This document shows, piece by piece, positions 23,742 to 35,650 of a stretch of DNA of 64,000 nucleotides. The position numbers and the translations under genes are program-made. Below the pieces are notes generated by a model that did no database searches, was not told the origin of the DNA, and worked only from the letters and a program-made list of their open reading frames with translations. The DNA comes from Acephala macrosclerotiorum (lineage: Eukaryota > Ascomycota > Leotiomycetes > Helotiales > Mollisiaceae). Numbering within the stretch: position 1 is the stretch's first letter; each line of letters starts with the position of its first letter. Where the stretch lies: assembly GCA_014904845.1 (NCBI GenBank), contig MU119312.1, positions 62,001-126,000 of the forward strand, given 5' to 3'.

Positions 23742-26147
23742 TCAAGCGCCGCCAGGTAACATCATCGAGAAATCCCATATTGGCTCGATACCAAAAAGAC
23801 CATCTTCGTGGAAGAGCTGATCGAACCCTTCCGACATCAACCTCGCCGTTTCAGAAGTCGGTGAAGGAAACCTTGTTTCCGTCGGCTCATCAAGATCCGT
23901 TCCAGGATAAGCATGAAGACTTGAAGACTCAAGTGCAGTCCTCAAAGTTTCCACACGCTTTAATATAAATGTTCCTTGAATATGTGGCTTGTGATCAGGG
24001 TTGATTGATAACTCGACCATGAGATGACCGGCGTCAGTGACATTGTCTAGGCACTCAGATATGTTCGGAATAATAGAAGAAAAGCTCTGACAGGCCGAGA
24101 GGATGAATATGCAACAGAAAGATATCATGATACAAGCAGCATCATCGACGTATCGGAGATTGTCTTTCTGGATCGGTCCTCGGCCGAGTGGAAAGTCCAA
24201 GACATGGTTTGCGCAATTTACACATCGTTGTATTTGGCTTCTCTGCAGTGGCGTAACACCTTGCGAGGAGATTCGAAGACATTTGATTGCGTAGCTGGCA
24301 ATGCAAAAGCGAGTAAAGCGGCCATGGTAGTCCAAGAACGCGCCATGTGGTTCTGAGGCCCAGTCAGTCTTGTATTGAGATTCTCAAAAGGCAGTAAAAA
24401 TTACCAGCATTGATGTAATCCCACCACTTTTTATACCAGGCGTCGATTGCAACATCTGTTTCGTTCAACAACGACTCCGTCAGACTTTCGTCTGCACGCT
24501 CGCTTGGGTCTGGTAGGCACCACCATTCGCCAAGTTGCGGGTGTTTCGAGGAAACTGCTTGCCATCAGGGTGATGATACAATGGGCTAGATATGACTGGC
24601 TCACCTTGTTCCCAGATAAGAAAGAGCTCGACGGCGCCAAACAAATTGGTCGATCGAGAATGCCTGCCAATCTGGTCGAGAAGTTCGGGGACTGCACGAA
24701 TGCTTAGGTCCACGCGCATCGTGGGTGGTGTGCCTGAGACAAGGGAGCAATAGTGACTAGAATTGAACAGCCACAACCAATACGTGTATCTCTGGTAGGC
24801 TTTTGTATCGTAAATGTTGGCGGACAAATTTGTGTGCAGCTCAGCCTTCAACTCTTGTATGGAACGATGCAGAGACAGTCGGAATCCGTACATCTCGGCA
24901 GTGGATTTGATGGACCAATATGATAGACTGTCTTTTCCAGAAGGTCGCACTGCCTGAGAAGGAGGTGTGAGGTCAGCATATGAGCTAATCACTATTAGAG
25001 CTTTGAGAAGGCACAAGTCATCGTCGTGGCAAGTTCCAAGTTTCGCAGTATAAACGTCCTTGGGAATGCGAGCAACTTCAGGCAGCAGCGCTTCTCTGAT
25101 TTCTTTACCACCAGGTAGGTATCGAGCAGTAACGTAGCACATAGCGTACGCAAATTTGGGTTCGTGGTCGATGATGTAGTCGATGTCTTGGAACTCTTCC
25201 TCTCTGAGGACTGGAATGTAAGGCACATGCCGTTGGTGGAATCTAGACTTTCGTCAAAAGTTGACTCCGTTTGAATATCTTTACAATAGTCATGTCCCAT
25301 AGGATGACATAACAGCTTTAGGCATCCTGGATAAGGTGTGAAATGACTTACAGGCTAATGAAGTCCCTCATGTCTCTTCTACTGATCGACACACCATCAT
25401 CGCCGCTATACGATTGTGCTGGAGTCATGAGATGCTGACTCTCTGGAGTAGAAGTTGGGTGCCTCTTTCTTTTTCGGACAGACATTGAACCCATGATATG
25501 AGGCGACGCTGCCCCAGAACCGGCATGCCCAGGAGTAGACTGTGTGACGGCATCAATTGGCGGAGTTGAGTATATTGATGGCAGTTCTGTGAGAAGATCA
25601 CTTTGAGCGTGTCCTCCATGATTATTGTGTTCTCTGGGGGACGGTTCGACGTGATGAAGTGGTGCAGCTGAGAAGTTCTGGTGGGGATTGGTGGTGTGTA
25701 TTGAACGATGACTGATCGGAGAAGTAGACGCAATAGAGCCCGCTCGAGCCAACGCATCTAAAGGACTTTCGTCCTTTGGAATAGCTTCTGATGGTAATCG
25801 CTCATACTTCTGTGGCGGCGCTCGCGGGGTTCTAGTCACCTTTCTATTAGACGTCTGGGGAATACATTCTCTGCCCACTTTCGAACACCTTATGCAAGGT
25901 GGATTCTCGACACCCTCGCATTTCATCTGTTCAATAGATCAGCGGCTTTCCTAAAATAGAGAGAAGTGATTCGTGGGATGTGACTAGCCTTCATCTGTCG
26001 GCAAGCTATGCATGCCCGAAAGGAGGGAGGAGGCCGAGACGACGGCTGTGGCGTTTGACTGGAGACCACCCCGGACGGTCCAGAGTTGTGAATCCCACCA
26101 TCTTGATTCATGATCTGCTGATTCCCATCATTCGAAGCACTCGTCAT
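23742..26147 (-). CDS. Zn2Cys6 fungal-specific transcription factor
   Basis: Five exons: 26147-25989, 25926-25352, 25242-24605, 24554-24405 and 24352-23742; 710 residues, all in phase. Joining exons 1 and 2 gives a perfect zinc cluster: Cys46-x2-Cys49-x6-Cys56-x7-Cys64-x2-Cys67-x6-Cys74, with the first half in exon 1 (ACIACRQMK) and the rest in exon 2 (CEGVENPPCIRCSKVGREC). A disordered Ser/Pro/His-rich linker with a basic RKRKR patch follows. The middle-homology region of fungal regulators begins near residue 240 (RDFISLFHQRHVPYIPVLRE) and includes SLSYWSIKSTAEMYGFRLSL. The first intron (25988-25927) starts with GC (GCTAGT) instead of GT. The target genes are unknown. The RTA1-like gene lies upstream on the same strand, with a MITE-like element in between. 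Confidence 0.85.
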
Positions 26148-26442
26148 GAAGTCGGCCGGAGCACAACCCGGAGGCTGTAAGGGGTTGGAAGGTGGACTGA
26201 AAGGTCGGGGAAATAACCGGTGGTGTGGATGTCTGGCAGAATTTTGTTCAATGAGAGTGAATGGACCTCAAGTGATCGCCTCGGACAGATATATGGTTAA
26301 AATAAACCCAAATTACTGAGTATTGTACAAAGATTCTGAGCAAATTGAAGAAAGGAAAGTTCGATGAGGTTGACCCGGCCGGATGAGCTGGATGCGCCTG
26401 ATCGTTGGGCTAACCGCGTTAGGAAAGGTGTACAGGAGATGA

Positions 26443-26692
26443 CTCTACGTCGGAGGTAAAAGTGGCCGATTTTGACGAGGTGCCAAAATTCGACAATCTT
26501 GCAATATTACTAACATACAACTAATAAATTTTAAATAATTCTCTATACGTATATACAATAGTTATTTTTGTAGTATCAGGGAAAGTTTTATTACTTTCGG
26601 CTCGTGGGGCGTCGAGGTAGAGAGTTCTGACTACCCTAGATTTTAGTGTTCTCGCGTGCCAAAAATCGGCTACTTTCACCTCCGACGAAGAG
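26443..26692. mobile_element. MITE-like element with about 35-bp terminal inverted repeats
   Basis: The left end (26443-26484) reads CTCTACGTCGGAGGT, then AAAAGTGGCCGATTTT. The right end (26651-26692) read on the minus strand gives CTCTTCGTCGGAGGT, then GAAAGTAGCCGATTTTTGGCACG. The arms match over about 30 bases with a few differences. The roughly 165 bases between them are AT-rich and have no coding capacity. I cannot define a clean target-site duplication by eye. Size, structure and position in a promoter fit a non-autonomous DNA transposon. Confidence 0.75.
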
Positions 26693-26854
26693 GATAGGAA
26701 GGAGAATCTATCTGGCTAGTGTACACAATACGAACCTCCCTCCTCTCATTGCCTCGAAACCAATTGGGTATTGCTTACTCTTCCTTCTACGCTTGGAACT
26801 TTCGAAAAACCGTCTATGAATTAAATTAGAACCCAAACAAAATCTATAGGCCTT

Positions 26855-27842
26855 CTAGCTCGATTCACCTCTCAGCGTCATATCATCCAACTCACTCGAA
26901 CTCGATTCCTGTCCAGTCTTCCACGCTTGCGACCATGCTGGCTGAGCAATATTGAAAACAGCCAATGCCAAAACCATCATTGCGCCATCTAGTGCAATAA
27001 AGAAACGCTCTGTTGTAATCAAATATCCGGTCCAGCCTTGCAACAGCTCGATTGTTCGGTAAATGCTTCGGATAACAATGCAGACCACTGAGAATATAGT
27101 AGCAGCGATGATGGCCTGGACCCTTTTCTGTCGCAGCATGCTGCCGCTGCTCTTCAAAGCTCGCATGATGACGATGGTGAACAGGACAGAGAAGACGATG
27201 ACGGAGGCAAGTTGGAAAAGGATTCCTGCGACCATGATGTGCGTCCCTGTAGCGGTATTTCCTGGAGGAGTCTTTTCGAAGGCGATGGCCGCAGAAGCAC
27301 CTCCAACAGCCTGCACAACCAGTGAAATAGTATCTGCCGTGCAGAAAATGTACAAGTACATGTTGGCTGATATCGGCGAGACATGGGGTCCGAATGAGCG
27401 GATAAGGTGTCCCAGAATCACATAGATTCCTGCTGTGAAGAACGCCGGGGCTTTGCTTTGGTTAGAAAGACGAACTCATACGAAGCGAGGGAGACATACC
27501 TATGATGAGGGTAGTGATCTGGATCAAGAATGGATTCGATTCATAAGGACATTCCGACGACCATGTTCGACCTGCCCATCCAATGACTTCCGCTGTATGG
27601 TGTTAGGAAAACCGCTTCGGTGGGGTTGGAGGGTTCGTACTGAGAGCCCCTACAGCAAAGACAGTCTGCCACCAGATACGGGACCGAATAGAGGTAAAGG
27701 TATGCAAGATCAATGGAATACCGAACAGCACGCAAAATGTAATACCGGCTGCTAAGGACGGTTTGTACCCATATGGTCCAGCCTGACCAGCGATTGGGTA
27801 TTGGCGAACACAGATATCTCTGTTGACGATGGTGGTAGACAT
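26855..27842 (-). CDS. RTA1-like seven-helix membrane protein
   Basis: Three exons: 27842-27641, 27592-27500 and 27450-26855, in phase, 296 residues. The sequence has the RTA1 family layout: short N-terminus, first helix (ITFCVLFGIPLILHTFTSIR), then the strongly conserved EVIGWAGR and APAFFTAGIYVILGHLI, an ADTISLVVQAVGGA helix, a GILFQLASVIVFSVLF helix, the RSIYRTIEL motif and a final helix ending in NIAQPAW. Family members include yeast Rta1, Rtm1 and Rsb1, linked to lipid translocation and drug or sterol resistance. The exact substrate cannot be told from sequence. The gene is in tandem with the zinc-cluster regulator. Confidence 0.9.
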
Positions 27843-29988
27843 TATTATGGGAGCTCAATCAAGCTGATGAAGTGAGAACAGAAAACAAGGGTCGCTAGCT
27901 GTGAAAGAAGAAACAGAAGGGTTGGTCTGCGGTTGGGAGTGGGATAGGCAAGCAATATTTAAGCAGAGCAGAACATAAACAAACACGAGTAAAAGATTCG
28001 AAGAGTCCCACCTTAATGATGGGAGAGGCACAGCCTTCCGGAGCCAGTTTGTTCCCTGGGCCCCTATCAAACCGACAATATCGAACTGTTCCAGAAGATG
28101 ACATTGGTTGTTAGTTGTCCCGACCGGCTCACCAGCGGCTGAAAGTTCCTCCTTGACACTTGATTAGGGAACATTTCGCGCGCGGAATGACTCGCACCTG
28201 CATACGAATCCACGAGCCCAGAGCCGCTGGCTCAAAAACGTCTGCTCGTGCCGCCCAAACTACCGGATGCCGTTAGTGGGAGCCTCCTATTCGGCACTCC
28301 TTGGCGCTCCGAAACGCGACATTCAGTCTTTAAAGCAGAAGTCATCCGATTTACCTCATAGCTGCTGGACATGGAATCAAAGGTATATCAAACCACAATC
28401 CCATCATCAAGTCTCAACCTCCTCAAGGATGCTGAAGCACAAAGCCTCGAAAAGCTGGAGACTCCCATCTTGCAGAAGCCGACCCACTGATCGCCCTAGG
28501 AAACCAACTGCAAGAGAGTGAGCGCGGGAGATCTATAACAAGGGGGAGGAAAAGCACAGACTTGAAGCTTACGGACTTAGTAGACTTATAAGTGGATATA
28601 TCAAAGCGTTGGTTTTAAAGTTTATTGTACTATGTAATGCGATCTACATTCTCATCTTACCCCCACGTGTTGCTTTCGGAAGGCCTTGCCGGGTAACTTC
28701 AAGTCCTGCAACCCTTGCGTTCAAACTTTTCGGGGCTGCTATTTGATCAGAAAATTATGGCCATAGGAGCAGTGCTCCTACGGGTGGTTTTGTAGGGTCG
28801 CAGACTTGCTGGAAAACGGGAAATGGGCGAGCATTGTGGCTCAAGCACATTATAATGTTGCTTGGAGATCCAGGGATTGGTAGACCGGTTGCTTTATCTG
28901 GAAATATTGAAGCTCGACTGCTTGCTTGCTTCCTTATTACCGTATGCTACGCGATTTAACGGCTGATACCGAAATCTCAGGAGCGCCGTATCTACTCTAG
29001 CCTCCATCAGTGGGGTCGCAGAACAAGCGAATGCGACTTCGACGACGAGTGCTGTGTAAGGCAAATTTGTGGTCCAGAAAGAAAGAGACAGGCCTGGGAG
29101 GAAGAGGTATGCAGGGGCAATCTCATGGCTCTGGGCCACTGCACAGGCTGGACAAGGGACCCGCTTTCCACAAGGTCTATTGTTCCTGACTCCCAGAAAG
29201 TTTGACGTCGTTCTTCTTGTTCTTCTTGACGTTGTTTCTTGTCGCGTTGATGTAAATGACCCGTTGTGGTGAGAGCCTGGCCTGGGGCGTCGAGCCTGAG
29301 ACCGGTGTGGGTTCGGGTAATATCGAGTGTCGTTATTGAATTCGAATGGACTCGTGCTAGCCTGAAGTAGCTAGCGCGGGTTTGAAATCCTTATCAGTTT
29401 TTGATCCTTATCAGTTATGATTTGTTGATAGATTTCTCGCTTAAGGGGTCGGAGACGTGCAACAAAACTTTTGAATCTCCCAAAAATTTGGAACATTGGA
29501 AGTCGACACGTGCTTAAGTTCATTTGAGTTCCTGGCATCTCAAGGAATTGGCTCACCAGGCTGTACCGCGATCTCGAGTTCAACCGAGAGATTTCCGCTA
29601 CATCTGCCAAAGAAGGCTCTTGTTGTCCTCAAGACTTCTTACCAAGACCAAGCACGTGCTTGTCTCCTTCACCACCTCTCAAGGTTCCCTCTTCCCGCAA
29701 CCTCTTTGGATACATTTCAGCATTTGCTGCCTCGAATGGAGAATATGATTTGAATCAAGTGATTCTATTGGAGGAGGAAAGGAATCATTACGTGCTCAAA
29801 TGTCGTGTTCAGCATTCTTGGCAAGCTTCTCAAACTTGCTCAAACCTCGTTCGGTGTTCATTTTGATGGCGTTTGCCAGCATCTATATAAGGGAACCAAG
29901 TTTTGAGGAGAAGCTTCATCTCGCCTTTCATCTGTCAGAGCCCTCTCTGCTTCGAGTCATCGGCCTTCTTTTCAATACATCCTCCATC
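27843..29988. other. Long intergenic region
   Basis: About 2.1 kb. It carries the RTA1-like promoter on the left and the promoter of the 2EXR/F-box-like gene on the right. Frames in it are short and show no known domain. Confidence 0.45.
29884..29890 (+). promoter_or_regulatory. TATA box candidate
   Basis: TATATAA followed by GGG lies 99 bases upstream of the ATG at 29989. This supports that start over the in-frame ATGs at 29866 and further upstream. Confidence 0.45.
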
Positions 29989-30855
29989 ATGTCACTTTCT
30001 CAAACTCAAGTTGAGACTTTCGAGATCTCAGCTGTTAAACTCATACCACAAGTTTCAGACGCCAATTTTGAGCTCAGGACGAGAACAAAAGTCGACTCAA
30101 TCTCCTCATCGTCAACCACCGAATGTTGCGCCGCGACAACCTCACCATTCCCACTACAAAACCTCCCCTCAGAAATCCGCCACGAAATCTACGCCCACTA
30201 CTTCGCCTCTCTGCCACCACACAACATCTCCTGCTCCGTCATTTCCAAATTTCGACAACAAGTCAAAGACAAACAGAAGGAAAAAGACCTCGGCATCAAG
30301 GCCTCAAACACGACGAACTCCTCACTACCACCATACCACACCCTCAACCCCCTCCAAGTCTCGTCTCCCTTTTTTGTAACCGACATCCCAACGTTCATCT
30401 ACTATCAACAAACCACGTTCTCGTTCTCTTGTCCTTCGGCTTTAAAATCTTTCTCCTCCCCATCACCATCACCCTCATCCCTATCCACCTTCTCCTCTCC
30501 CTTACTCTCCTTTTCTTCTTCCACCTTCGACGACGAGAAGATGGATGAGATTCCAAGGAAGCATGTCAGGAAACTAAGAATCAATTACGGAGGAATAAGC
30601 GACCAAGGACCAGACTGGGTATATCTAATGCTAAAAGCGTTCGAGCGATTAGAAGAGGTTGTTTTTGTTGTTGATGAGGGGTGTAGATGTTGTGGGCTTG
30701 GGAGCGAGAGGTTGGAGCATTGGTGGGGGTGTGTTAGGGATGCTTTTAGGGAGGGGTATGATGGTGGGGTTGATGAGGTGAGGATGGGGGAAGGGGTGAG
30801 ATTGAGGCTGGAGACTAGGAGGGGAGAGGAGTGCAGTGTTGTTAAGGAAGCTTGA
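29989..30855 (+). CDS. 2EXR/F-box-like domain protein
   Basis: An uninterrupted frame gives 288 residues from the chosen ATG. The N-terminal part carries FPLQNLPSEIRHEIYAHYF, the short 'LPxEIRxxIY' motif of the F-box-like/2EXR proteins that are expanded in Leotiomycetes and other moulds. Ser-rich low-complexity sequence follows (SSPSPSPSSLSTFSS). A later block, DWVYLMLKAFERLEEVVFVVDE, fits the leucine-rich strand-helix style of this family. Many such proteins are annotated only as hypothetical; a ubiquitin-ligase role is possible but unproven. No intron is needed. Confidence 0.65.
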   Translation: MSLSQTQVETFEISAVKLIPQVSDANFELRTRTKVDSISSSSTTECCAATTSPFPLQNLPSEIRHEIYAHYFASLPPHNISCSVISKFRQQVKDKQKEKDLGIKASNTTNSSLPPYHTLNPLQVSSPFFVTDIPTFIYYQQTTFSFSCPSALKSFSSPSPSPSSLSTFSSPLLSFSSSTFDDEKMDEIPRKHVRKLRINYGGISDQGPDWVYLMLKAFERLEEVVFVVDEGCRCCGLGSERLEHWWGCVRDAFREGYDGGVDEVRMGEGVRLRLETRRGEECSVVKEA

Positions 30856-31554
30856 GCCTGTTGAAGGCACTATAGTTTGAAATGGAATGTTTCTGTTGTT
30901 GAAATCAGTTTGGATGTCTGGTGGGGCTATGCAAGGAAGATACACCTGAACTTGTATAAGATTCCTAGACATCTAGATATTTTATTCATCTCGATCTTTG
31001 GATGCGAAAACAGCTTTTTTTCTTATGAATGGCTCTCGCTGTGTCCCACATTTAAGCACATTTAAGTGTGCTCAGTGTCTGAGTAGATTTGGGATATACA
31101 CTGGGCTTCAATTTCCTCCACCGGCTAGAATTTTTCATCGCCCTCAGTACCGTAAAACTTCCAAAGATAATGCAAGATCCAAGTTTGAGAACCGTGCAGA
31201 CACGATGCTGCAAATCAAGAGATCCTTCTTCGGTTCAAGCTCGAGCTACGACTCACCTGACTGGTCTGAAATATCAACAGACACGAGCTCAAGTTAAGTA
31301 TCCTTGCTCATGCTGGACCTTGGAAGTAGTACCGCTCTTTGAATTATATACAACCGAATATCAATCGACTGTCATGAGATCGTCTAGTCTAAGGCCTATA
31401 TCCCATGCCATGATATGCAAAGCAGTCAAGTCTTCCCAAGTGTTGAATGGTATACACTCATGGTATTCGTAATTCCGAACACCTGATCCATTGCATGTCC
31501 TTCCTCCCTCTTTTCCATATTCCTGAAGGATTTGAGCCAGTCCTCTGCTTCACC
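30856..31554. other. Intergenic between two convergent genes
   Basis: About 700 bases of 3' flanks. Nothing is recognised. Confidence 0.5.
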
Positions 31555-32302
31555 CTACTTGTTGTAGACGATGAAGTTCCTCAAGCTATCCCAATGATCG
31601 CTCTGCACATAAATGTAGTCCATACTACTCCTCAATCCCGACTGCACCGTATCAGGATACCACCTAAATAGCCACATAACCGATCCCCAACTCAGCGCTG
31701 CAAAGACCGGCCATGCATCGTACGATATTCGTTTCGTCATCTCTGGATTCTTAATAATCCCCATATGCGGCTGTATCGAAAGTTGTGCTGCTGCCAGTAC
31801 CACTCGTGCGAATACTGCAGTTCCATCAGTCTAGCCTTCCAATAAGGTCTTGTGTTCCTAACTTACCGAAAATAACAATCTGTTTACTAACAGAGGAGAT
31901 ATGTCCCCGTTTCGACCTCCTCCCAAACACCAAATACCCTCCTAACAACCCCGCGAAAAACGTATCGAACTTCCCTTCCTTCCCCGGCGTAGAGCCCATA
32001 TGCTTCAGTACCAACATCGTCAACTTATAAACCATCGCATACTTCGCCAAATTCTGCGCATGCGTCTTCGTCGCCCTCAATATTAAACTTATTTTCTCCC
32101 TCACAGTCCCCGATCTAAACAAAAATATCATACTACATCCCAAGAATCAGTATCACGACTCACGGATGGTGGAGAGGCGAAAAACGTACACAAGCGCATG
32201 TGGGAAGCGGACTTTAGCACCGTAGACGGCGCCGTTGCGGGCTGCTTTGAGGATGGCGAGGTAGTCGGCATATTTGGGGTTGAGGATTATACTCTCGAGC
32301 AT
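31555..32302 (-). CDS. PXMP4: Peroxisomal membrane protein 4 (PMP24)
   Basis: Three exons: 32302-32190, 32132-31867 and 31814-31555, in phase. They give 212 residues, the same length as the human protein. Typical features: NPKYADYLAILKAARNGAVYGAKVRFPHAL at the N-terminus (seen as two adjacent blocks), LRATKTHAQNLAKYAMVYK, then FDTFFAGLLGGYLVFG, which is the glycine-rich membrane segment of the Tim17/PMP24 superfamily. The protein is an integral peroxisomal membrane protein of unclear transport role; in fungi it is linked to peroxisome integrity. The gene is divergent from RPF2. Confidence 0.88.
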
Positions 32303-32808
32303 TCTCTATCGAACAATAGTATTAGCATACATGCGCTGGTGTTGGGTGTTGGGAAACCTGTATACCTTTAGACCTTCAATTCCTGACATTATGCCGGATC
32401 AAGCCTCGGCAACTCAGAGGGAGAATTTCCAGTCGTGCAAGAGCACAGCAGAGGGAATAAATGCTACCGTTGGTTGAGCATCTGTATCGTGAACCTGCGT
32501 GCCAAGAATCAAGACGTAAAAGTCGGTCGGTCAATGAGAATTCGTAGTGTTGTGAATGATTAGAAGCTTGTCGGAGGAATGGATTCGGCACGAGGCATTT
32601 CAGATGTCTCTTCCCCACGATTTGGCTAGCAGGGGGTTCCAAGCCGCCTGCATTTCGCATGTGAATCCCGATCCAGCCTCGCGCCAGGCCAAAACATATA
32701 GTTGCCTGAGAACTTTTTTATCGATTAGAAAGTTTTCGATATAGGAACTTTTTGAGACATTGATGCGCTGAACTTTCAAGCTGTCCATTCAATTACCACA
32801 ACGTCAAA
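32303..32808. promoter_or_regulatory. Divergent promoter region, PXMP4 / RPF2
   Basis: 506 bases separate the two start codons. No individual element is named. Confidence 0.45.
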
Positions 32809-33833
32809 ATGTTGCGCCAAATGTATGTCCCACTCCACTACTTACTCGCATGGTGTATAGCTAATTGATACAAAGAAAACCCCGCAATGCCCGCTCTAAA
32901 AGAGCCCTAGACAAAAAAGCCCCCAAAGCCATCGAAAACCCCAAAACAACCCTCTTCCTCCGCGGCACAACCTGTTCCCAAATCGCCCAAGACGCCCTAA
33001 CAGACCTCTACCAATTGCGCATCCCGTTAGCAAAGAAATTCACAAAAAAGAACCCCATTCATCCCTTCGACGACGCCACCTCTCTTGAATTCTTCTCCGA
33101 GAAAAACGATGCTTCGTTACTCGTGTTCGGCTCTACGTCAAAGAAACGACCGCATGCTATTACGTTTATAAGGACGTTCGGGTATAAGGTGTTGGATATG
33201 GTGGAGTTGTATCTTGATCCTGAGAGCTTTAGGACGCTGGCTCAGTTCAAGAATAAGAAGTGTGCGGTGGGACTTAAGCCGATGTTGTTGTTTGCGGGAA
33301 CGCCGTTTGAGAGTCCGGTTTCTGACGAGTATACGTTGCTGAAGAGCTTCTTTACGGATTTCTTTAAGGGAGAGCCGGCGGATAAGGTGGATGTTGAGGG
33401 GTTGCAGTATATTGTGTCTATTAGTGCTAGGGATACGGATGATGGGGAAGAGGTCAAACCGTCTGTGCATTTGAGGGTATATTTGATTAGGACGAAAAGG
33501 AGCGGGCAGAAGTTGCCGAGAGTGGAGGTTGAGGAGATGGGTCCAAGAATGGATTTTAGGGTTGGGAGGGTGAAGGAGGCGGATGAGAGTGTTATGAAAG
33601 AGGCGTTGAAGAGGGCAAAGGGAACTCAGGAGAGACCGAAGAAGAATATCTCGACGGATATTATGGGTGATAAAGTTGGTAGGATCCATCTTGGCAGACA
33701 GGACTTGAAGGAGTTGCAGACGAGAAAGATGAAGGGCCTCAAGAGGAGTAGGGATATTGCGGACTCGGAGGATGAGATGGAGGAGGACGAGATCAGTGAG
33801 GAGGAGCCGGCCAAGAAGACTAGAAAACGCTAA
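32809..33833 (+). CDS. RPF2: Ribosome production factor 2, Brix domain
   Basis: Two exons: a 14-base first exon 32809-32822 (ATG TTG CGC CAA AT) and 32876-33833; 323 residues. The joined N-terminus reads MLRQIKPRNARSKRALDKK, the standard Rpf2 start, which fixes both the tiny exon and the acceptor. The Brix domain covers about residues 27-235 (TLFLRGTTCSQIAQDALTDL; FASSTSKK-like VFGSTSKKRPHAITFIRTFG; PMLLFAGTPFE). The C-terminus is charged (DSEDEMEEDEISEEE, then KKTRKR). Rpf2 with Rrs1 brings 5S rRNA, uL18 and uL5 to the pre-60S particle in the nucleolus. Confidence 0.95.
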
Positions 33834-35650
33834 GCCAACTTATTTGCTGCATACGAAATGGTGTTTGGAGTTACTGGGACGGGTTTTGCTTCTCGGACGA
33901 TTCCCTTTGCTAAAGTACAAAAAGTAGATTGTGGCTACCATTAGTAGAACAATGAGCCACCTTGTCGAAGTCCATGTTCACGACTTGTAAATCTTACGTA
34001 TCTGATTTGATTGCAATTCAGCGTCACAACTGAGCAACTAATCTTACATGCTATCAGAACAGCATTACTCGGAATTGCTTAAATTGTGCATCAACCTTCG
34101 GTACATTCTTTTGCTGAAGCCATTTCCCTAGCGCTGTGGCTCTGCTTCATCTAAGGTATCTGAACAACTTTGGAGCAAATCGTAATACCTGCAAACTGTT
34201 TTGAAACAGGAATTACAGTGGGAAGCGCGATCTAGCACCTTCTTGGTACCGAGTCTACAGTCATATCCTGAAACTCCGTACAGATTCCACCAAATCCCGC
34301 ATTATGTGTATGAAAGCGCTTGCAGTAGTCTACGTCTACTGAGATCAGACAGTTGGTCGAGTCTCTACCAGTTTTCTCCACAAATCCCATAGTAGTAGGA
34401 TCCTGCAGAAGTTCTAGATTCAAAAGCCCCTTTCGAAACTTTAGAAGGCCGGGTGTGAAGCTGTTGCACATCAAGTTAGGAAGGAGTCTGCGCGACCGGC
34501 ACCGTGTGTTGTCATAAATGTAACGCGACGTTCTCGCCAAGTTGAAGATATCCCGATCATTTCAATCAGAGAGAACACCGTCAGTTGCATCATTTCGTAG
34601 TTGTGGCATCAAAAATTTGCCGCAAATGATGTACAACTTGACCGACATGCCATATACTGACTGGAGGGGGTGGTGTTCGGGACCTCATTTCCGCTTAAAT
34701 TTGAGAACTTCGTCAGGTATACAAATCCGACGATGGTGTGTCCAATGTACCATTATCCTAATTGCCTCTGGACAATTCTCGGGCAGCTGGGCATTGAGAA
34801 TTCCGGCTTATCGCTGCTGGCATTCTGGCTTAAGAGCTGCCTTGAAGAACAAGATCGATTGGGAAAGCAGATTCTTGCGTGCCAATACTGGGACAGCAAT
34901 TCACCCACAAGAAGAGTGACCGTCTCGCCTAACGAGCTTGATGCACCTGCTAACACTACGGACATGGTGGAATCGAGAGCTGACATACGTTAAAAGGCGC
35001 TGTGGCCTGGAGATTTGAATGTTGTTCCAGGATGGCTGCTCTGACCGGCTCGGCTTGAGAGCCGGAATCGGATGTGTGAATATTATTTGCGGCCAGGGAG
35101 TTTCATTGATGCTGAGAATCTCTCTCAAGATGACGGGTGTATAATTGCTACTCTGACGGCCCTTGAAGACCTGTAAAAGTTTGCTGGCATTATTGATGGT
35201 AATTAAACCGCCACTGGGTGATCGAGATAAGTTTGCTTCGCGACTCAACTTCTCGGCAGACCGAGGAGTACCGACGTGGTGGATAGCTTGGTCCCGAGGA
35301 CGCGAGACGAGGTATTCGACTTTGTGTCTCCGTCTGATCGTCTTAAGAACGTTGAGTTAATGTTTTGTTGATTGTGGTGAACAAAGAGGGTTCGAATGGA
35401 GTTTAGGATTTCATCCTCGCGAAACCAGGGCCATTAACCGACGTTCTTCAATTCCAAAAACAAGCAGCAACTGCCGCCAAAGCACGTTAAAGTCCATGAA
35501 ATTTTGAAGTGTTTCTAGATTTGTCCATATTGCTTGATGCATGGCTGGCTCTTCATATGCACTTGATTGTGTGGGATCAGATCCTGCTTGCTGCCACCGT
35601 GAAGCTCATGACATAGCAGCACCGCCGCCAACGTCATCTTACGTGCATCA
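33834..35650. other. Intergenic, nothing recognised
   Basis: 1.8 kb between the RPF2 and EMC3 stop codons. Several frames of about 100 residues on both strands have no known motif and no sensible splice partners. Confidence 0.45.

Noticed and set aside
33138..33689. 183-codon minus-strand frame inside RPF2
   Set aside because: It is antisense to the strongly conserved Brix domain.
34542..35248. Overlapping 100-125 codon frames downstream of RPF2
   Set aside because: No motif and no compatible splice sites; treated as intergenic.
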